DNA of 64,000 nucleotides from assembly GCA_903845065.1 (NCBI GenBank), contig CAIMWH010000008.1, positions 1 to 64,000 on the forward strand, in the 5' to 3' direction. Both the position numbers and the translations under genes were made by a program. Shown one piece after another: positions 47,851 through 56,786 of this stretch. This DNA comes from an uncultured Rhodospirillales bacterium (lineage in GTDB: Bacteria; Pseudomonadota; Alphaproteobacteria; Acetobacterales; Acetobacteraceae). The stretch's first letter is position 1, and each line of letters starts with the position of its first letter. The notes under the pieces were generated by a model that had not been told where the DNA came from, did not search any database, and saw only the letters and a list, made by a program, of their open reading frames with translations.

Positions 47851-48578
47851 CCGCCCCCGAAGTCGCCTTCGTCACCGGCGCCGCCCAGGGCATCGGCCTC
47901 GCCACCGCCCGCCGCCTCGCCGCGGACGGCTTCCGTGTCATCGCCATGGACCGCTCCGCCGAACGCCTCACCGCCGCCGTCGCCGGCCTCACCTCCGCGG
48001 GCCTCGATGTCACCGCCGCCGTCACCGACGTGTGCGACCGCGCCTCCGTGGTGGCCGCCATCGAGAGTGCCGGCCGCGTCGATGTGATGGTCTGCGCCGC
48101 CGGCATCTACAACGACGCGAAATTCCTCGACCTCGACGAAACAGCCTTCCGCCAGATGCTGGACGTGAACGTCATCGGCACCTTCATCCCTGCCCAGGAA
48201 GCGGCGCGACGGATGCAGCCGGGCGGCCGCATCATCACCATCTCCTCGCGCGGCGCCCTCGGCGGCACCCGCTTCGCCCATTACGTCGCCTCGAAATCCG
48301 CCGTCGTCGGCCTCACCCGCGCCATGGCGATGGAACTGCGGGACCAGCGGATCGCGGTGAACTCCATCGCCCCCGGCTTCACCGACACGCCGATGACCCG
48401 CTCCGCCCCATCCGAGATGTTCGCCGCCTGGGAGGCGCTGGAACCGGCCGGCAAAGCCGCCGACCCGGCCCAGATCGCCCACGCCATCGCCTTCTTCGCC
48501 AGCCCGCACACCCAGTTCATCACCGGGCAGACCCTGTTCGTGGACGGCGGCAAGTCCCTCGGCGGCCTCTCTATTTAG
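47847..48578 (+). CDS. SDR family oxidoreductase
   Basis: A 243-residue classical short-chain dehydrogenase with TGAAQGIG, catalytic Ser in ITISSRGALGG and Tyr-Lys in YVASKSAVVGLTRAM, ending in a QTLFVDGGKSLGG tail. MDRS after the second strand suggests NAD preference. It is the last gene of the coupled run and overlaps the convergent CMD gene by 8 bases. It probably oxidises or reduces an intermediate shared with the upstream epimerase-like enzyme. Confidence 0.92.
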   Translation: MTAPEVAFVTGAAQGIGLATARRLAADGFRVIAMDRSAERLTAAVAGLTSAGLDVTAAVTDVCDRASVVAAIESAGRVDVMVCAAGIYNDAKFLDLDETAFRQMLDVNVIGTFIPAQEAARRMQPGGRIITISSRGALGGTRFAHYVASKSAVVGLTRAMAMELRDQRIAVNSIAPGFTDTPMTRSAPSEMFAAWEALEPAGKAADPAQIAHAIAFFASPHTQFITGQTLFVDGGKSLGGLSI

Positions 48579-49173
48579 ACGGCAACTCCGGCTCGCCCAG
48601 CGACAGCATCAACCGATTGGCCCAGTTGAAGAATGCCGCCCCGTTGATCACATCGGTGATGGCGAAGTCGTCCAGCCCCACCGCCCGCAGCCGCGCCACA
48701 TGCGCTGCCCCGAACACCGGCGGCGTGGCCGAGAGCGCGACGGAAGCCTCCACGATCGCATTCCACCGCTCGCCCAGATCGGCCCCCACGCCCGCATCGA
48801 GCATGCGTTGCACATCCTCCTTGCGATGGGAGAAATGCGAGGCAAACCGGGCATGCACCGAGGCGCAGTAGATGCACCCGTTGAACCGCGAGGCCGCCGC
48901 CGCCGCCAGTTCCCGCTCGGCGCGCGGCAACCCGGCATTCGGGTTGTAGAAGATGTCCTTGTCGGTCTTGGTGCGGAACTGCAGGATATCCGGGTCCCGC
49001 ACCAGCAGCATGAAATACGGGGACTTGGCGCGCGAGGCATCGACCAGCCCCGCCCAGTGCCGCTCCGTCAGCGTTTCCGCGAACGGCTCCAGCCACGGCA
49101 GCCAGCCGAGTTCGGCCTGGGTGAACGCCACCGGCGCGTTGTGTCCGGTCTGGGAAATGGTGGTATCGGCCAT
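48571..49173 (-). CDS. Alkylhydroperoxidase-domain protein, Avi_7169-like
   Basis: A 200-residue carboxymuconolactone-decarboxylase/AhpD-fold protein. The redox CxxC with downstream His is in RFNGCIYCASVHARFASHFSHRKEDVQRML. The start is the ATG at 49173; the ORF-track extension is unsupported. It and the next gene match, from memory, the co-occurring families TIGR04030 and TIGR04029, which accompany a luciferase-like monooxygenase of TIGR04027. It is the last gene of a seven-gene minus-strand unit. A peroxide-detoxifying or decarboxylating role is possible. Confidence 0.85.
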   Translation of the reverse strand: MADTTISQTGHNAPVAFTQAELGWLPWLEPFAETLTERHWAGLVDASRAKSPYFMLLVRDPDILQFRTKTDKDIFYNPNAGLPRAERELAAAAASRFNGCIYCASVHARFASHFSHRKEDVQRMLDAGVGADLGERWNAIVEASVALSATPPVFGAAHVARLRAVGLDDFAITDVINGAAFFNWANRLMLSLGEPELPSK

Positions 49174-49174
49174 G

Positions 49175-49765
49175 TCAGTTCGCTCCTGCGGGAACGGCCG
49201 CGAGCACGCGCAGCCCGGCGACAACGCGAATCTGGAAAGCCAGGAACGCCACCAACTGCGACAGCGTGACGATGCCCGTGGTGGTCCAGCCGGCATCGAG
49301 CAACGCCTGCAACGCCGCATCGCTCGAATCGCGCGGATGGAACACCAGCATATGCGCATGCTCCAGCGCCGCCGCGAGCTTGCCACCGAGCGCCGCCCGC
49401 CCCGCCGCACTCACGCGGAACACCAGCCCGGGCGTGTTCTCGACGCTCAACGGCCCCGCCGGATAGGCCCCGTACGGCCCGCTGGTGGCCCCCGCCGCCA
49501 CCTCGGCGGCAATGGCGGCCGCATCCGCCGCCTCCAGCCGCCCGGCATAGAACGGCGCCGCCGGCGTATCGCCATGCAGCGCCGCCACGAACGCCGCCAC
49601 CGCGAACCGCTCGCGCAGGCTCACATCGCCAGGCTCCTCGGGCGCGAACAGCGACAAGTAGCTGTTCTGCGCGTTGTCCCGCGCCTGCACCCGCAATGCC
49701 CGCACGGTATCCAGCGCCGAACCAGGCGCGATCCCCGCGAGCAGGTCAATCACATCAGCACTCAT
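49175..49765 (-). CDS. CMD-domain protein, Avi_7170-like
   Basis: A 196-residue protein of the CMD/AhpD-like superfamily. It lacks the CxxC of its neighbour, so the redox role is doubtful here; a structural or heteromeric partnership is plausible. Its start is MSADVIDLLAGIAPG (49765), overlapping the luciferase-like gene stop by 4 bases, and the gap to the next CMD gene is one base. The C-terminal half (TTTGIVTLSQLVAFLAFQIRVVAGLRVL) is strongly helical. Confidence 0.82.
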   Translation of the reverse strand: MSADVIDLLAGIAPGSALDTVRALRVQARDNAQNSYLSLFAPEEPGDVSLRERFAVAAFVAALHGDTPAAPFYAGRLEAADAAAIAAEVAAGATSGPYGAYPAGPLSVENTPGLVFRVSAAGRAALGGKLAAALEHAHMLVFHPRDSSDAALQALLDAGWTTTGIVTLSQLVAFLAFQIRVVAGLRVLAAVPAGAN

Positions 49766-50793
49766 GTTCCGGTCCTCAGCAGTTGCCGTGGCGCCTCCGC
49801 CGCCCAACCCATGGCGGGCGCGACGACGGTGGCGAACAATTCGATCGAACGCAGGATGAACTCATGCGGCGGGTCCACCGAATGCACCTGCGCCGCCACA
49901 TCCGTCACCCGTGCCAGGGTGGTGTCGGCGTGCAGCGACTCGATCACATCCTCCGGCGTGCCCATATGGATATCGAAGCCACGGATGAGATCATCCAAGG
50001 ACCCCTGCGGCACCGGCCGCCCCACCGAGCGCAGCCGCGCCATGAACCGCCCAAGTCCGATCTCTGCGAAGCGGCGCGCCTCGGCCCGGCTGTCGGCGAC
50101 GAAAATACTGCGCGAGCCCAGGATGCGCGGCGCCCGCCCCGCCGGCAGCGCCGCCAGGTAGGCATCCACGATAGGGTCCTGGATCTGCGCCAGCGTGGCG
50201 CGCGGCGCATCGGGCGCCCGAGGCTGCGTGCGTGACAGCAGCAGCCCATCCCCCGCCGCCCCGGCCCGCCGCCCGCCCTCCACGGAGAAGGTCGCCTGCC
50301 AGATCCGATCCAGCAGTTGCGGTGCCGCCGGATACATCAGATTCGGGCTGCCGCCGATCGGGTTGCCCTTCCAGGCATCGAGCAGGGTGGCGAAATACTC
50401 CGCGAAAATCTCCCCCCGCGCGCCGCTCTCATGCCCGAACGCGGTGAACGCCGAGGGATTGCCCCCGGTGCCCACCCCAACCTCCAGCCGCCCGCCCGAC
50501 ATCAGGTCAAGCACCGCGGCATCCTCCGCCACCCGGATCGGGTTCTCCAACGGCAGCGTCACCACCCCGGTGCCGAGCCGGATGCGCGTGGTATGCGCCG
50601 CCACTTGGGCGAGGAACACGAACGGGGCGGGCAACCCGCCCTCATGCGCATCGAAATGATGCTGCGCCACCCAGGCGCTTTGCAGCCCGAACCGCTCGGC
50701 ATGCACAATTTGCTCCAGCGCCAGCCGGTAGCGCTCCCCGGCGTCGACGTCATCGAGCAGCCGGGTGAAAAACCCAATGCGTTTACGTGTCAC
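49762..50793 (-). CDS. Luciferase-like FMN-dependent monooxygenase (KPN_01858-like)
   Basis: A 343-residue TIM-barrel LLM-family flavoenzyme. The start is a GTG at 50793 with GGAAGG upstream. Conserved parts are SAWVAQHHFDAHEGG, RIRLGTGVVTLPLENPIRVAEDAAVLDLMSGGRLEVGVGTGG and the C-terminal GTPEDVIESL. These enzymes use reduced FMN and O2 to hydroxylate or cleave C-S, C-N or C-C bonds. It follows livF by 40 bases and overlaps the CMD gene, tying oxygenation to uptake. Substrate unknown. Confidence 0.87.
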   Translation of the reverse strand: MTRKRIGFFTRLLDDVDAGERYRLALEQIVHAERFGLQSAWVAQHHFDAHEGGLPAPFVFLAQVAAHTTRIRLGTGVVTLPLENPIRVAEDAAVLDLMSGGRLEVGVGTGGNPSAFTAFGHESGARGEIFAEYFATLLDAWKGNPIGGSPNLMYPAAPQLLDRIWQATFSVEGGRRAGAAGDGLLLSRTQPRAPDAPRATLAQIQDPIVDAYLAALPAGRAPRILGSRSIFVADSRAEARRFAEIGLGRFMARLRSVGRPVPQGSLDDLIRGFDIHMGTPEDVIESLHADTTLARVTDVAAQVHSVDPPHEFILRSIELFATVVAPAMGWAAEAPRQLLRTGT

Positions 50794-50833
50794 CGCGATC
50801 GGCCTTCCGCTTGAAATGTCAGTTTGAACTGTA

Positions 50834-51562
50834 TCATGCCGCAACCTCGCCTCCGAGATAGGCGTCGCGAATGCGCGGATCGCGCGCCAGCGTCGCCGCC
50901 GGCCCGGACAGTGCGATCCGCCCGGTCTGCAATACATAGCCGCGATGGGCAATCTGCAACGCCAGACTGGCGTTCTGCTCCACCATGAACACGCTTACCC
51001 CCTCGCGGTTGATGGTGGCGATAAGTTCCAGCACCACATCCACGAACCGCGGCGACAGCCCCATGGTGGGCTCATCCATGCAGATCAGCCGCGGCCGCCC
51101 CATCAGCGCCCGCGCCATCGCCACCATCTGCTGCTCGCCGCCGGACAGCGTGCCGGCGCGCTGGCCCAGCCGCTCGTGCAGCCGCGGAAACAGCCCCAGC
51201 ACCCGCGCCAGATCATCCCTGATCCCGGCCGCATCATTGCGGATGAACGCGCCCATGAGAAGGTTCTCCCGCACCGTCATCGCGCCAAACAACCGCCTGG
51301 CCTCCGGCACCGAGCCGATGCCGGCCCGAATGATGCGCGGCGTCTCCAGCCCGGAAATCACCTGGCCATCGAACGTCACCGTGCCCGAACGCGGCCGCAT
51401 CAGCCCCAGGATGGTCTTCATGGTGGTGGATTTGCCGCTCGCGTTGCCGCCGAGCAGGCAGACGATCTCGCCGGCATTCACGTGCAGGCTGAGGTCGAAA
51501 TGCACCTGCACCGGGCCATAGAACGAGTTGATCTTATCGAGTTCCAGCAACGGCCGGCTCAT
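50834..51562 (-). CDS. livF: Branched-chain amino-acid-type ABC ATPase LivF
   Basis: A 242-residue ATPase with Walker A LGGNASGKSTTMK (Ala-Ser in place of the common Gly-Ala), signature LSGGEQQMVAMARAL, Walker B LICMDEPTMGLSP and switch region VFMVEQNASLAL. It belongs to the LivF class, which pairs with LivG. It overlaps livG by 4 bases. The enzymes encoded downstream suggest the imported compound is not simply leucine. Confidence 0.94.
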   Translation of the reverse strand: MSRPLLELDKINSFYGPVQVHFDLSLHVNAGEIVCLLGGNASGKSTTMKTILGLMRPRSGTVTFDGQVISGLETPRIIRAGIGSVPEARRLFGAMTVRENLLMGAFIRNDAAGIRDDLARVLGLFPRLHERLGQRAGTLSGGEQQMVAMARALMGRPRLICMDEPTMGLSPRFVDVVLELIATINREGVSVFMVEQNASLALQIAHRGYVLQTGRIALSGPAATLARDPRIRDAYLGGEVAA

Positions 51563-52395
51563 GCCACCGCCGCCATCTCGGCCGGCGTCTCGCCACCCGT
51601 CGCGCTGTTGCCGAGATACGCCTCGATCACCGCCGGATCATGCCGCACCCGCTCCGGCGGCCCCTCGGCGATCGCCCGCCCGCCATCCATCACCAGCACC
51701 CGGTCCGACAGCCGCATCACCATGCCGAGCTTGTGCTCGATCAGCAGGATGGTGTGGCCCTGCGCCTTCAATTCGCCGACGATCTGCTGGATTTCCATGG
51801 TCTCGGTCTCGTTCATCCCCGCCGTCGGCTCATCGAGCAGCAGCAGGCGCGGACGCAACGCCAGCGCCCGGGCGATCTCAACCCGGCGGCGATTGGCGTA
51901 GGACAGGCTGTGGGCGGGATGGTCGATCCGCGGCACCAGCCGATCGCCGAACAACCCGAGAATCCCCGTCACCTCCGCCCGCAACGCCGCCTCCTCCGCC
52001 CGCACCGAACGCGGACGCACCAGCGCCAGCAGCAACTCCGCCAGCGCGCCAATCCCGGGCAAAGCAGGGCGCGCCGCCTTCAAATGGGTGTGTCCGCCGA
52101 TCAGCACGTTGTCCATCACGCTGAGGTTGGCGAACACCCGCCCGTGTTGGAACGTCCGCGCCAACCCGAGCCCCGCCAACCGCTCCGGCGAAAACCCCGT
52201 CACGTCGCGCCCCTCCAGCGTCACCCGCCCTCCATCCGGCCGGTCATGCCCGCTGATGAGGTTGAACAGCGTGGTTTTGCCCGCCCCGTTCGGCCCGATG
52301 ATGCTGACCAACTCGCCCGCGCGCAGTTCGAGGTCGATCCCGTTCACCGCCAGCAGCCCGCCGAACCGCCGCGAAACGCCCTGTACCCGCAACAT
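51559..52395 (-). CDS. livG: Branched-chain amino-acid-type ABC ATPase LivG
   Basis: A 278-residue ATPase of the LivG class, with Walker A GPNGAGKTTLFNLISG, the class phrase RLAGLGLARTFQHGRVFANLSVMDNVLIG, and Walker B LLLLDEPTAGMNETE. The signature region reads LSYANRRRVEIARALALRP, the usual LivG variant of LSGGQ. It overlaps livF and directly abuts the permease gene. Confidence 0.95.
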   Translation of the reverse strand: MLRVQGVSRRFGGLLAVNGIDLELRAGELVSIIGPNGAGKTTLFNLISGHDRPDGGRVTLEGRDVTGFSPERLAGLGLARTFQHGRVFANLSVMDNVLIGGHTHLKAARPALPGIGALAELLLALVRPRSVRAEEAALRAEVTGILGLFGDRLVPRIDHPAHSLSYANRRRVEIARALALRPRLLLLDEPTAGMNETETMEIQQIVGELKAQGHTILLIEHKLGMVMRLSDRVLVMDGGRAIAEGPPERVRHDPAVIEAYLGNSATGGETPAEMAAVA

Positions 52396-54222
52396 CTAGG
52401 CCGTCCCCAACAGGCCCTGCGGCCGCACCCGGATGAGCAGCAGCAGCACCACGCCGTAGATCAGCATCCGGTATTCGGCCAGCCCACGAAACACCTCGGG
52501 CAACCCCACCAGCAGCACGGAGCCCAGCAACGCCCCGGTGATATTCCCGAGCCCGCCCAGGATGGCGATGGTGAGCGCCAGCACCGAGATCTGCGCGTTG
52601 AAGGTCTCGTGGTTGATGTAGGAATACAAATGCGCCGTCACCGCGCCGCCCACCCCGGCGCCGAAGCCGCCGAACGCGAACGCCATCGCCTTGTAGCGAT
52701 CCGTCGCGATGCCATGCGCCCGCGCCGCCACATCGTCATCCCGCAACGCCCGCCAGGTGCGCCCGAGATGGGACGACAGCACCCGGGCCTGCAACAACGC
52801 CAGCGCCACCACCACCACCAGCACGAACCAGTACGCCTGTGGCGCGTCATACAGCGGGATGCCGGCGAAACTCAGCGGTGGAATCCCGCTGATCCCGATC
52901 GGCCCGCGCGTCAGGCTGTTCCAGTTCAGGATCACCAGCGCCACGATCTGCCCGATCGCCAACGTCGCGATCGAAACATAGTGCCCCCGCATCCGAAACG
53001 CCGGGAACACCAGCAACGTGCCGATCACCGCCGTCACCACGCCCGCCAGTGCGATCGACAACGTCACCGGCAACCCCAGCTCAATCGCCATCAGTGAGGA
53101 CGCATAGGCCCCGATCGCCAGCAACCCGGCATGCCCCAGCGAAACCATCCCCACCGTGCCGGCCACCAGCGTCAAGCTCAGCGCCAGCAACCCGTAAAGC
53201 AGCGCATTGGTTGCCGTCTGCACCACGTAATCCGAGTCCACGAACGGCACGAACACGGCGAGCACAGCCACCGCCACCAGCACCGGCCGCGGGATCGCCA
53301 GCGGCTTGCCGCGCGCCACGAAACTCCCCGTCATCGGCTCCGGCGGCGTCTCCTTCGCCGAGCTGAACAGCCCGTTCGGCCGCACGATCAAAATCAGGAT
53401 CAGCAGCACAAAGGCGAACAGGTTGCGATAGCTGGTACCGAACAGCGCAATCCCATAGCTCTCGATCAACCCGAGCAGCAGGGACCCCGCGATGGCACCA
53501 GGCACATTGCCCATGCCGCCGATGATCTGCGCCACCACCCCCTTCAGTGTGGCATCGAAGCTCATGCCAGGGTCGATGTTGTTGTAGTACATCCCCACCA
53601 GCATCCCGGAGAGCCCACCCAGCGCCGAGGCGATGGCGAACACCGACATGTTCACCCGGTTGGTATCCACCCCCATCTGCTTCGCCGCGTCCATATCCTG
53701 CGCCGTCGCCCGCACCGCCCAGCCCAGCTTGGTGAAGCGGAGGAAGGCATAGAGCACCCCCGCCGTTCCCAGCCCCACCGCCAGGATCAGCACATCGAGA
53801 GTGCCGATGCTGCCGCCGCCGATCTGGAACCGCCAGTCCGGCAGCGGGCTCGGCAACGCCCGCGGATTCGGCGTGAACACAAGCTGCGTGACCTGGTCCA
53901 GCACCAGGCTGATCCCGATGGTGGCCAGCAGCGGCGCGATCCGCGAGGCATTGTGCAGCGGCCGCAGCGCCAGCCGCTCGATCGCCACCCCCAGCACCGC
54001 GGAGGCCAGCAGCACCAGCGGCACCGTCAGCAGCAACGGCAAGTGAAGATGCGTGATGCAGACCCACCCGACATAGGCGCCCACCGTATAGATCGAGCCA
54101 TGGGCGAAATTGATCAGGTTCGCCACGCCGAAAATCAACGCCAGCCCGACCGCCAGCAGCGCGTAGATATTGCCGATCACCAGCCCGTTGACGGTGTAGT
54201 CGAGCCAGGTTCCCCAGTTCAT
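52396..54222 (-). CDS. Fused LivH-LivM branched-chain-type permease
   Basis: A 608-residue permease combining two normally separate subunits. Residues about 1-290 are LivH-like ([33 protein letters not shown]). Residues about 310-608 are LivM-like ([27 protein letters not shown] and [27 protein letters not shown]). A short linker (about 290-310) joins the halves. There are about 16-18 transmembrane helices. Such fusions occur in some Liv systems. It is preceded by livK with a 4-base gap. Confidence 0.93.
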   Translation of the reverse strand: MNWGTWLDYTVNGLVIGNIYALLAVGLALIFGVANLINFAHGSIYTVGAYVGWVCITHLHLPLLLTVPLVLLASAVLGVAIERLALRPLHNASRIAPLLATIGISLVLDQVTQLVFTPNPRALPSPLPDWRFQIGGGSIGTLDVLILAVGLGTAGVLYAFLRFTKLGWAVRATAQDMDAAKQMGVDTNRVNMSVFAIASALGGLSGMLVGMYYNNIDPGMSFDATLKGVVAQIIGGMGNVPGAIAGSLLLGLIESYGIALFGTSYRNLFAFVLLILILIVRPNGLFSSAKETPPEPMTGSFVARGKPLAIPRPVLVAVAVLAVFVPFVDSDYVVQTATNALLYGLLALSLTLVAGTVGMVSLGHAGLLAIGAYASSLMAIELGLPVTLSIALAGVVTAVIGTLLVFPAFRMRGHYVSIATLAIGQIVALVILNWNSLTRGPIGISGIPPLSFAGIPLYDAPQAYWFVLVVVVALALLQARVLSSHLGRTWRALRDDDVAARAHGIATDRYKAMAFAFGGFGAGVGGAVTAHLYSYINHETFNAQISVLALTIAILGGLGNITGALLGSVLLVGLPEVFRGLAEYRMLIYGVVLLLLIRVRPQGLLGTA

Positions 54223-54226
54223 CCGT

Positions 54227-55387
54227 CTAGCTTCTCGGGATCGCCGGCTTGCCGTCCCACGCGATGAACTTGCCGCCCTTCACCTGCATGTTCGCCGTAT
54301 TGGCCCCGGCGACCCGCCGCGTGGCGACATCGAAGGCTACCCGGCCGAAAATCACGCTCGGCACACCCTTGATCTTGGCCAGCCCGTCATGGATTTCCAG
54401 CCGAGAGGTGCCGTACTGCCGCATCACCGCGGCCAGCAGCAGGATGGTGTCGTAGGCATAGGCGTTGAACGCATCCGGCTCCTCGTTGTAGCGAGCGCGG
54501 AATCGCTTCACGAAGTCCTGCACCTCGGCGCGCGGCTCCTCGGGGAAGAAGTTGGACTGGGTGTAGACCCCCTCCACCGCATCGCCGCCCAACTCGATGA
54601 ACTTCGGCGAATACACCGACCCGATCGCCACCACCGGCTGCGTCAGCCCGGCCACCCTTGTCTGCCGGGTGATCAACGCGCCGTCCGAGTAGTATGAAAT
54701 CAGGATCAGCCCATCCGGCTTGGCATCGCGCACCCGCACCAGGGTGGAGCGGAAATCGCGCTCCTCCGGCATGTAGCCCTCGGTCGCCACCACCTCGGCG
54801 CCCAGCGCCTTGGCCGTCGCCACCGCAAGGTCCTTCGAGGTGCGCCCCCAGTCGGTGTTCAAATGCAGGATCGCCGGCCGCTTCAACCCGAGGTCCCGCA
54901 CCGCATACGTCACCAACTGCGGAGACTGCTCGGACTGGCTGAGCGAGTTGCTCCACATGTAGTCGCCGCCCTTGGTGAAGTCCGGGTGCGAGTTGGTGAA
55001 GCCGAACTGCACCAGTTTGCCGCGCTGGTAGATCGGCGAGGCGGCCATCGAGGCGGGCGAGGAAAAATCCCCGAGTTCCGCCACAATCTTCGCATCGCCG
55101 ACGAACTTCTGCGCGATGGCGACGGACTGGCGCGGGTCGTTCTGGCTGTCCTCGAACTGCAACGCCAGAGGCCGGCCCTTGATGCCGCCGCCGCTGCCGT
55201 TCACCTCATCGAGCGCCAGGTCGAACCCCTTCTTCCACTGCGCGCCATACTGCGCCGCCGGCCCGGTCAGCGGCCCGCTGACCCCGAGGATCACCGGATC
55301 GGCGGCCCAGGCCGGGCGCACCGCGAGGGCTGCAACACCGGCCAGCAGCGCACGGCGGGTCGGGAGAAGGGTGGATGGGTCTCGCAT
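54227..55387 (-). CDS. Branched-chain amino-acid-type substrate-binding protein
   Basis: A 386-residue periplasmic binding protein, first gene of the minus-strand unit. It has an N-terminal twin-arginine-like signal ([20 protein letters not shown]) and the LivK-type fold [44 protein letters not shown]. The [18 protein letters not shown] region matches the type I binding fold. Its ligand is the likely substrate of the downstream monooxygenase, which is inference from gene order. Confidence 0.93.
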   Translation of the reverse strand: MRDPSTLLPTRRALLAGVAALAVRPAWAADPVILGVSGPLTGPAAQYGAQWKKGFDLALDEVNGSGGGIKGRPLALQFEDSQNDPRQSVAIAQKFVGDAKIVAELGDFSSPASMAASPIYQRGKLVQFGFTNSHPDFTKGGDYMWSNSLSQSEQSPQLVTYAVRDLGLKRPAILHLNTDWGRTSKDLAVATAKALGAEVVATEGYMPEERDFRSTLVRVRDAKPDGLILISYYSDGALITRQTRVAGLTQPVVAIGSVYSPKFIELGGDAVEGVYTQSNFFPEEPRAEVQDFVKRFRARYNEEPDAFNAYAYDTILLLAAVMRQYGTSRLEIHDGLAKIKGVPSVIFGRVAFDVATRRVAGANTANMQVKGGKFIAWDGKPAIPRS

Positions 55388-55715
55388 TGCCTATGCCTCG
55401 CGGATGACGGGTTCATGGATGTGATGGGGACCGGCCGTCACCTCCCCGTGGAGGTCGGCGAGCGCGGATGGTCCGAGAGGTTCCGCGTGCCGGGTGAGAT
55501 TATTCACAGACTCAATGCGGAGGTCAATATATCGTCCGAAAAAAATCGTATAATGCAATTTGGCCAAGAAATCCGCGCGTCAGGGCCATGCAATTCCGCC
55601 GCGAAAATCCGCGCGGTTTTGCAATTCACGATTTCATATTGTGTATTCTCGGCGCTTCCCGCGGCCCCTGAGCGCAGCATGAAGCGCGCGCCGGATCGCC
55701 GTCAAGCATTTGCCG
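55388..55715. other. Intergenic region upstream of the Liv/monooxygenase unit
   Basis: 328 bases without a plausible gene. About 55500-55650 is unusually AT-rich for this genome (for example TCAATATATCG, AAAAAAATCG and TATAATGCAA on the plus strand). This is probably the promoter region of the minus-strand Liv unit, but no -35/-10 pair with good spacing could be fixed. Nothing else was recognised. Confidence 0.5.
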
Positions 55716-56786
55716 TCAGGGTTGAGGCGTGAACCGCTGCACCCGCTTGGCGTTGTCCACCTCGGTGGTGAACACGTTGCCCTTGGAATCGACCGCGATG
55801 TTGTGAACCCAATGGAACTGCCCGGCCTGCCGCCCCGACCGTCCGAACGCGCCCAGCACCATCCCGTCCGCCCGCCGGAGTATCCGCACCTGGTTGTTCT
55901 CGCCATCGGCATTGAACAGCAGGCTCTGCCCCGCATCGGCCCCTAGCGCCAGGTCCCACACGCTGCCCATCCCCAGCGTATCCGGCGCAATCCGCCACTC
56001 GCTGACGAAACTGCCGTCACGATGAAACACCTGGATGCGGTCATTCTGCCGGTCGCACACATAGACCAGCCCATCGCGCGCCAGCTTAACGCAATGCACC
56101 GGCGTGCCGAACTGCCGGGGCGCCGCGCCGTGTGGATCATAGTGCTGCGCCACATCGGCGGGCCGCCCGCCATACGCCCCCCAATGCCGCTTGTAGGCGC
56201 CGGTATCCGCATCGAACACGATCACCCGCCGATTGCCGTAGCCATCGGCGATGAACACCTCGTTGGCCGCCGCATCCACCGCCACATCGGCCGGCCGGCC
56301 AAGCCGCGTCACGTCATTGCTCGCCGTCCCGCGCGCCGGATGGCCGATCTGCAACACGAAAACGCCCTCGCGGGTGAACTTCAGCACCTGCGCATCAGCG
56401 GCCCCATTGCCGCCCACCCACACGAACCCCTTGGGATCGACATAGATGCCGTGCTCGCTCTCGAACCAGTCATGCCCCCGCGCCGGCCCGCCCCAGGCGC
56501 GCAGCACATTGCCCGCCGGATCGAACTGGATCACCGGCGGCGCCGGCACGCAGCAGATACTGCGCGGCGGATGCAGCGCCGCCCCCTTCTCGTCCGCCGT
56601 CAGGCTGCCAGGCCGCTGGATGATCCACACATTGTCCTGCCCATCCACCGCCACCCCCGAGACCTGCCCGAGGATCCAATTGTGCGGCAGCGGCTTCGGC
56701 CAGAACGGATCGACCTGCATGCGCGGCACCTCCGCCCACGCGGAGGCCGCGAACAACAGCGCGGCAACGAGGAGAAGCCGTGTCAT
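55716..56786 (-). CDS. Exported NHL-type beta-propeller protein
   Basis: A 356-residue exported protein. A signal peptide (LLLVAALLFAASAWA) is followed by NHL/6-bladed propeller repeats such as GVAVDGQDNVWIIQRPG, HGIYVDPKGFVWVGG, PADVAVDAAANEVFIADGYGNRRVIVFD and HCVKLARDGLVYVCDRQNDRIQVF. A CC pair in RSICCVPAPP could form a disulfide or bind metal. Its start overlaps the stop of the other propeller gene by 4 bases. The role may be binding or periplasmic hydrolysis; no catalytic signature is seen. Confidence 0.87.
   Translation of the reverse strand: MTRLLLVAALLFAASAWAEVPRMQVDPFWPKPLPHNWILGQVSGVAVDGQDNVWIIQRPGSLTADEKGAALHPPRSICCVPAPPVIQFDPAGNVLRAWGGPARGHDWFESEHGIYVDPKGFVWVGGNGAADAQVLKFTREGVFVLQIGHPARGTASNDVTRLGRPADVAVDAAANEVFIADGYGNRRVIVFDADTGAYKRHWGAYGGRPADVAQHYDPHGAAPRQFGTPVHCVKLARDGLVYVCDRQNDRIQVFHRDGSFVSEWRIAPDTLGMGSVWDLALGADAGQSLLFNADGENNQVRILRRADGMVLGAFGRSGRQAGQFHWVHNIAVDSKGNVFTTEVDNAKRVQRFTPQP

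Noticed and set aside
48571-49410. 279-codon version of the Avi_7169-like protein
   Set aside because: The first 79 residues are Arg/Ser-rich shadow of the neighbouring CMD gene; the ATG at 49173 starts the conserved protein.
53131-54267. 378-codon frame on the plus strand within the permease region
   Set aside because: Extremely His-, Arg- and Gln-rich shadow of the membrane-protein codons on the other strand.
55500-55650. AT-rich stretch as a horizontally acquired remnant
   Set aside because: It is short, intergenic and directly upstream of an operon, so a promoter region explains it better.
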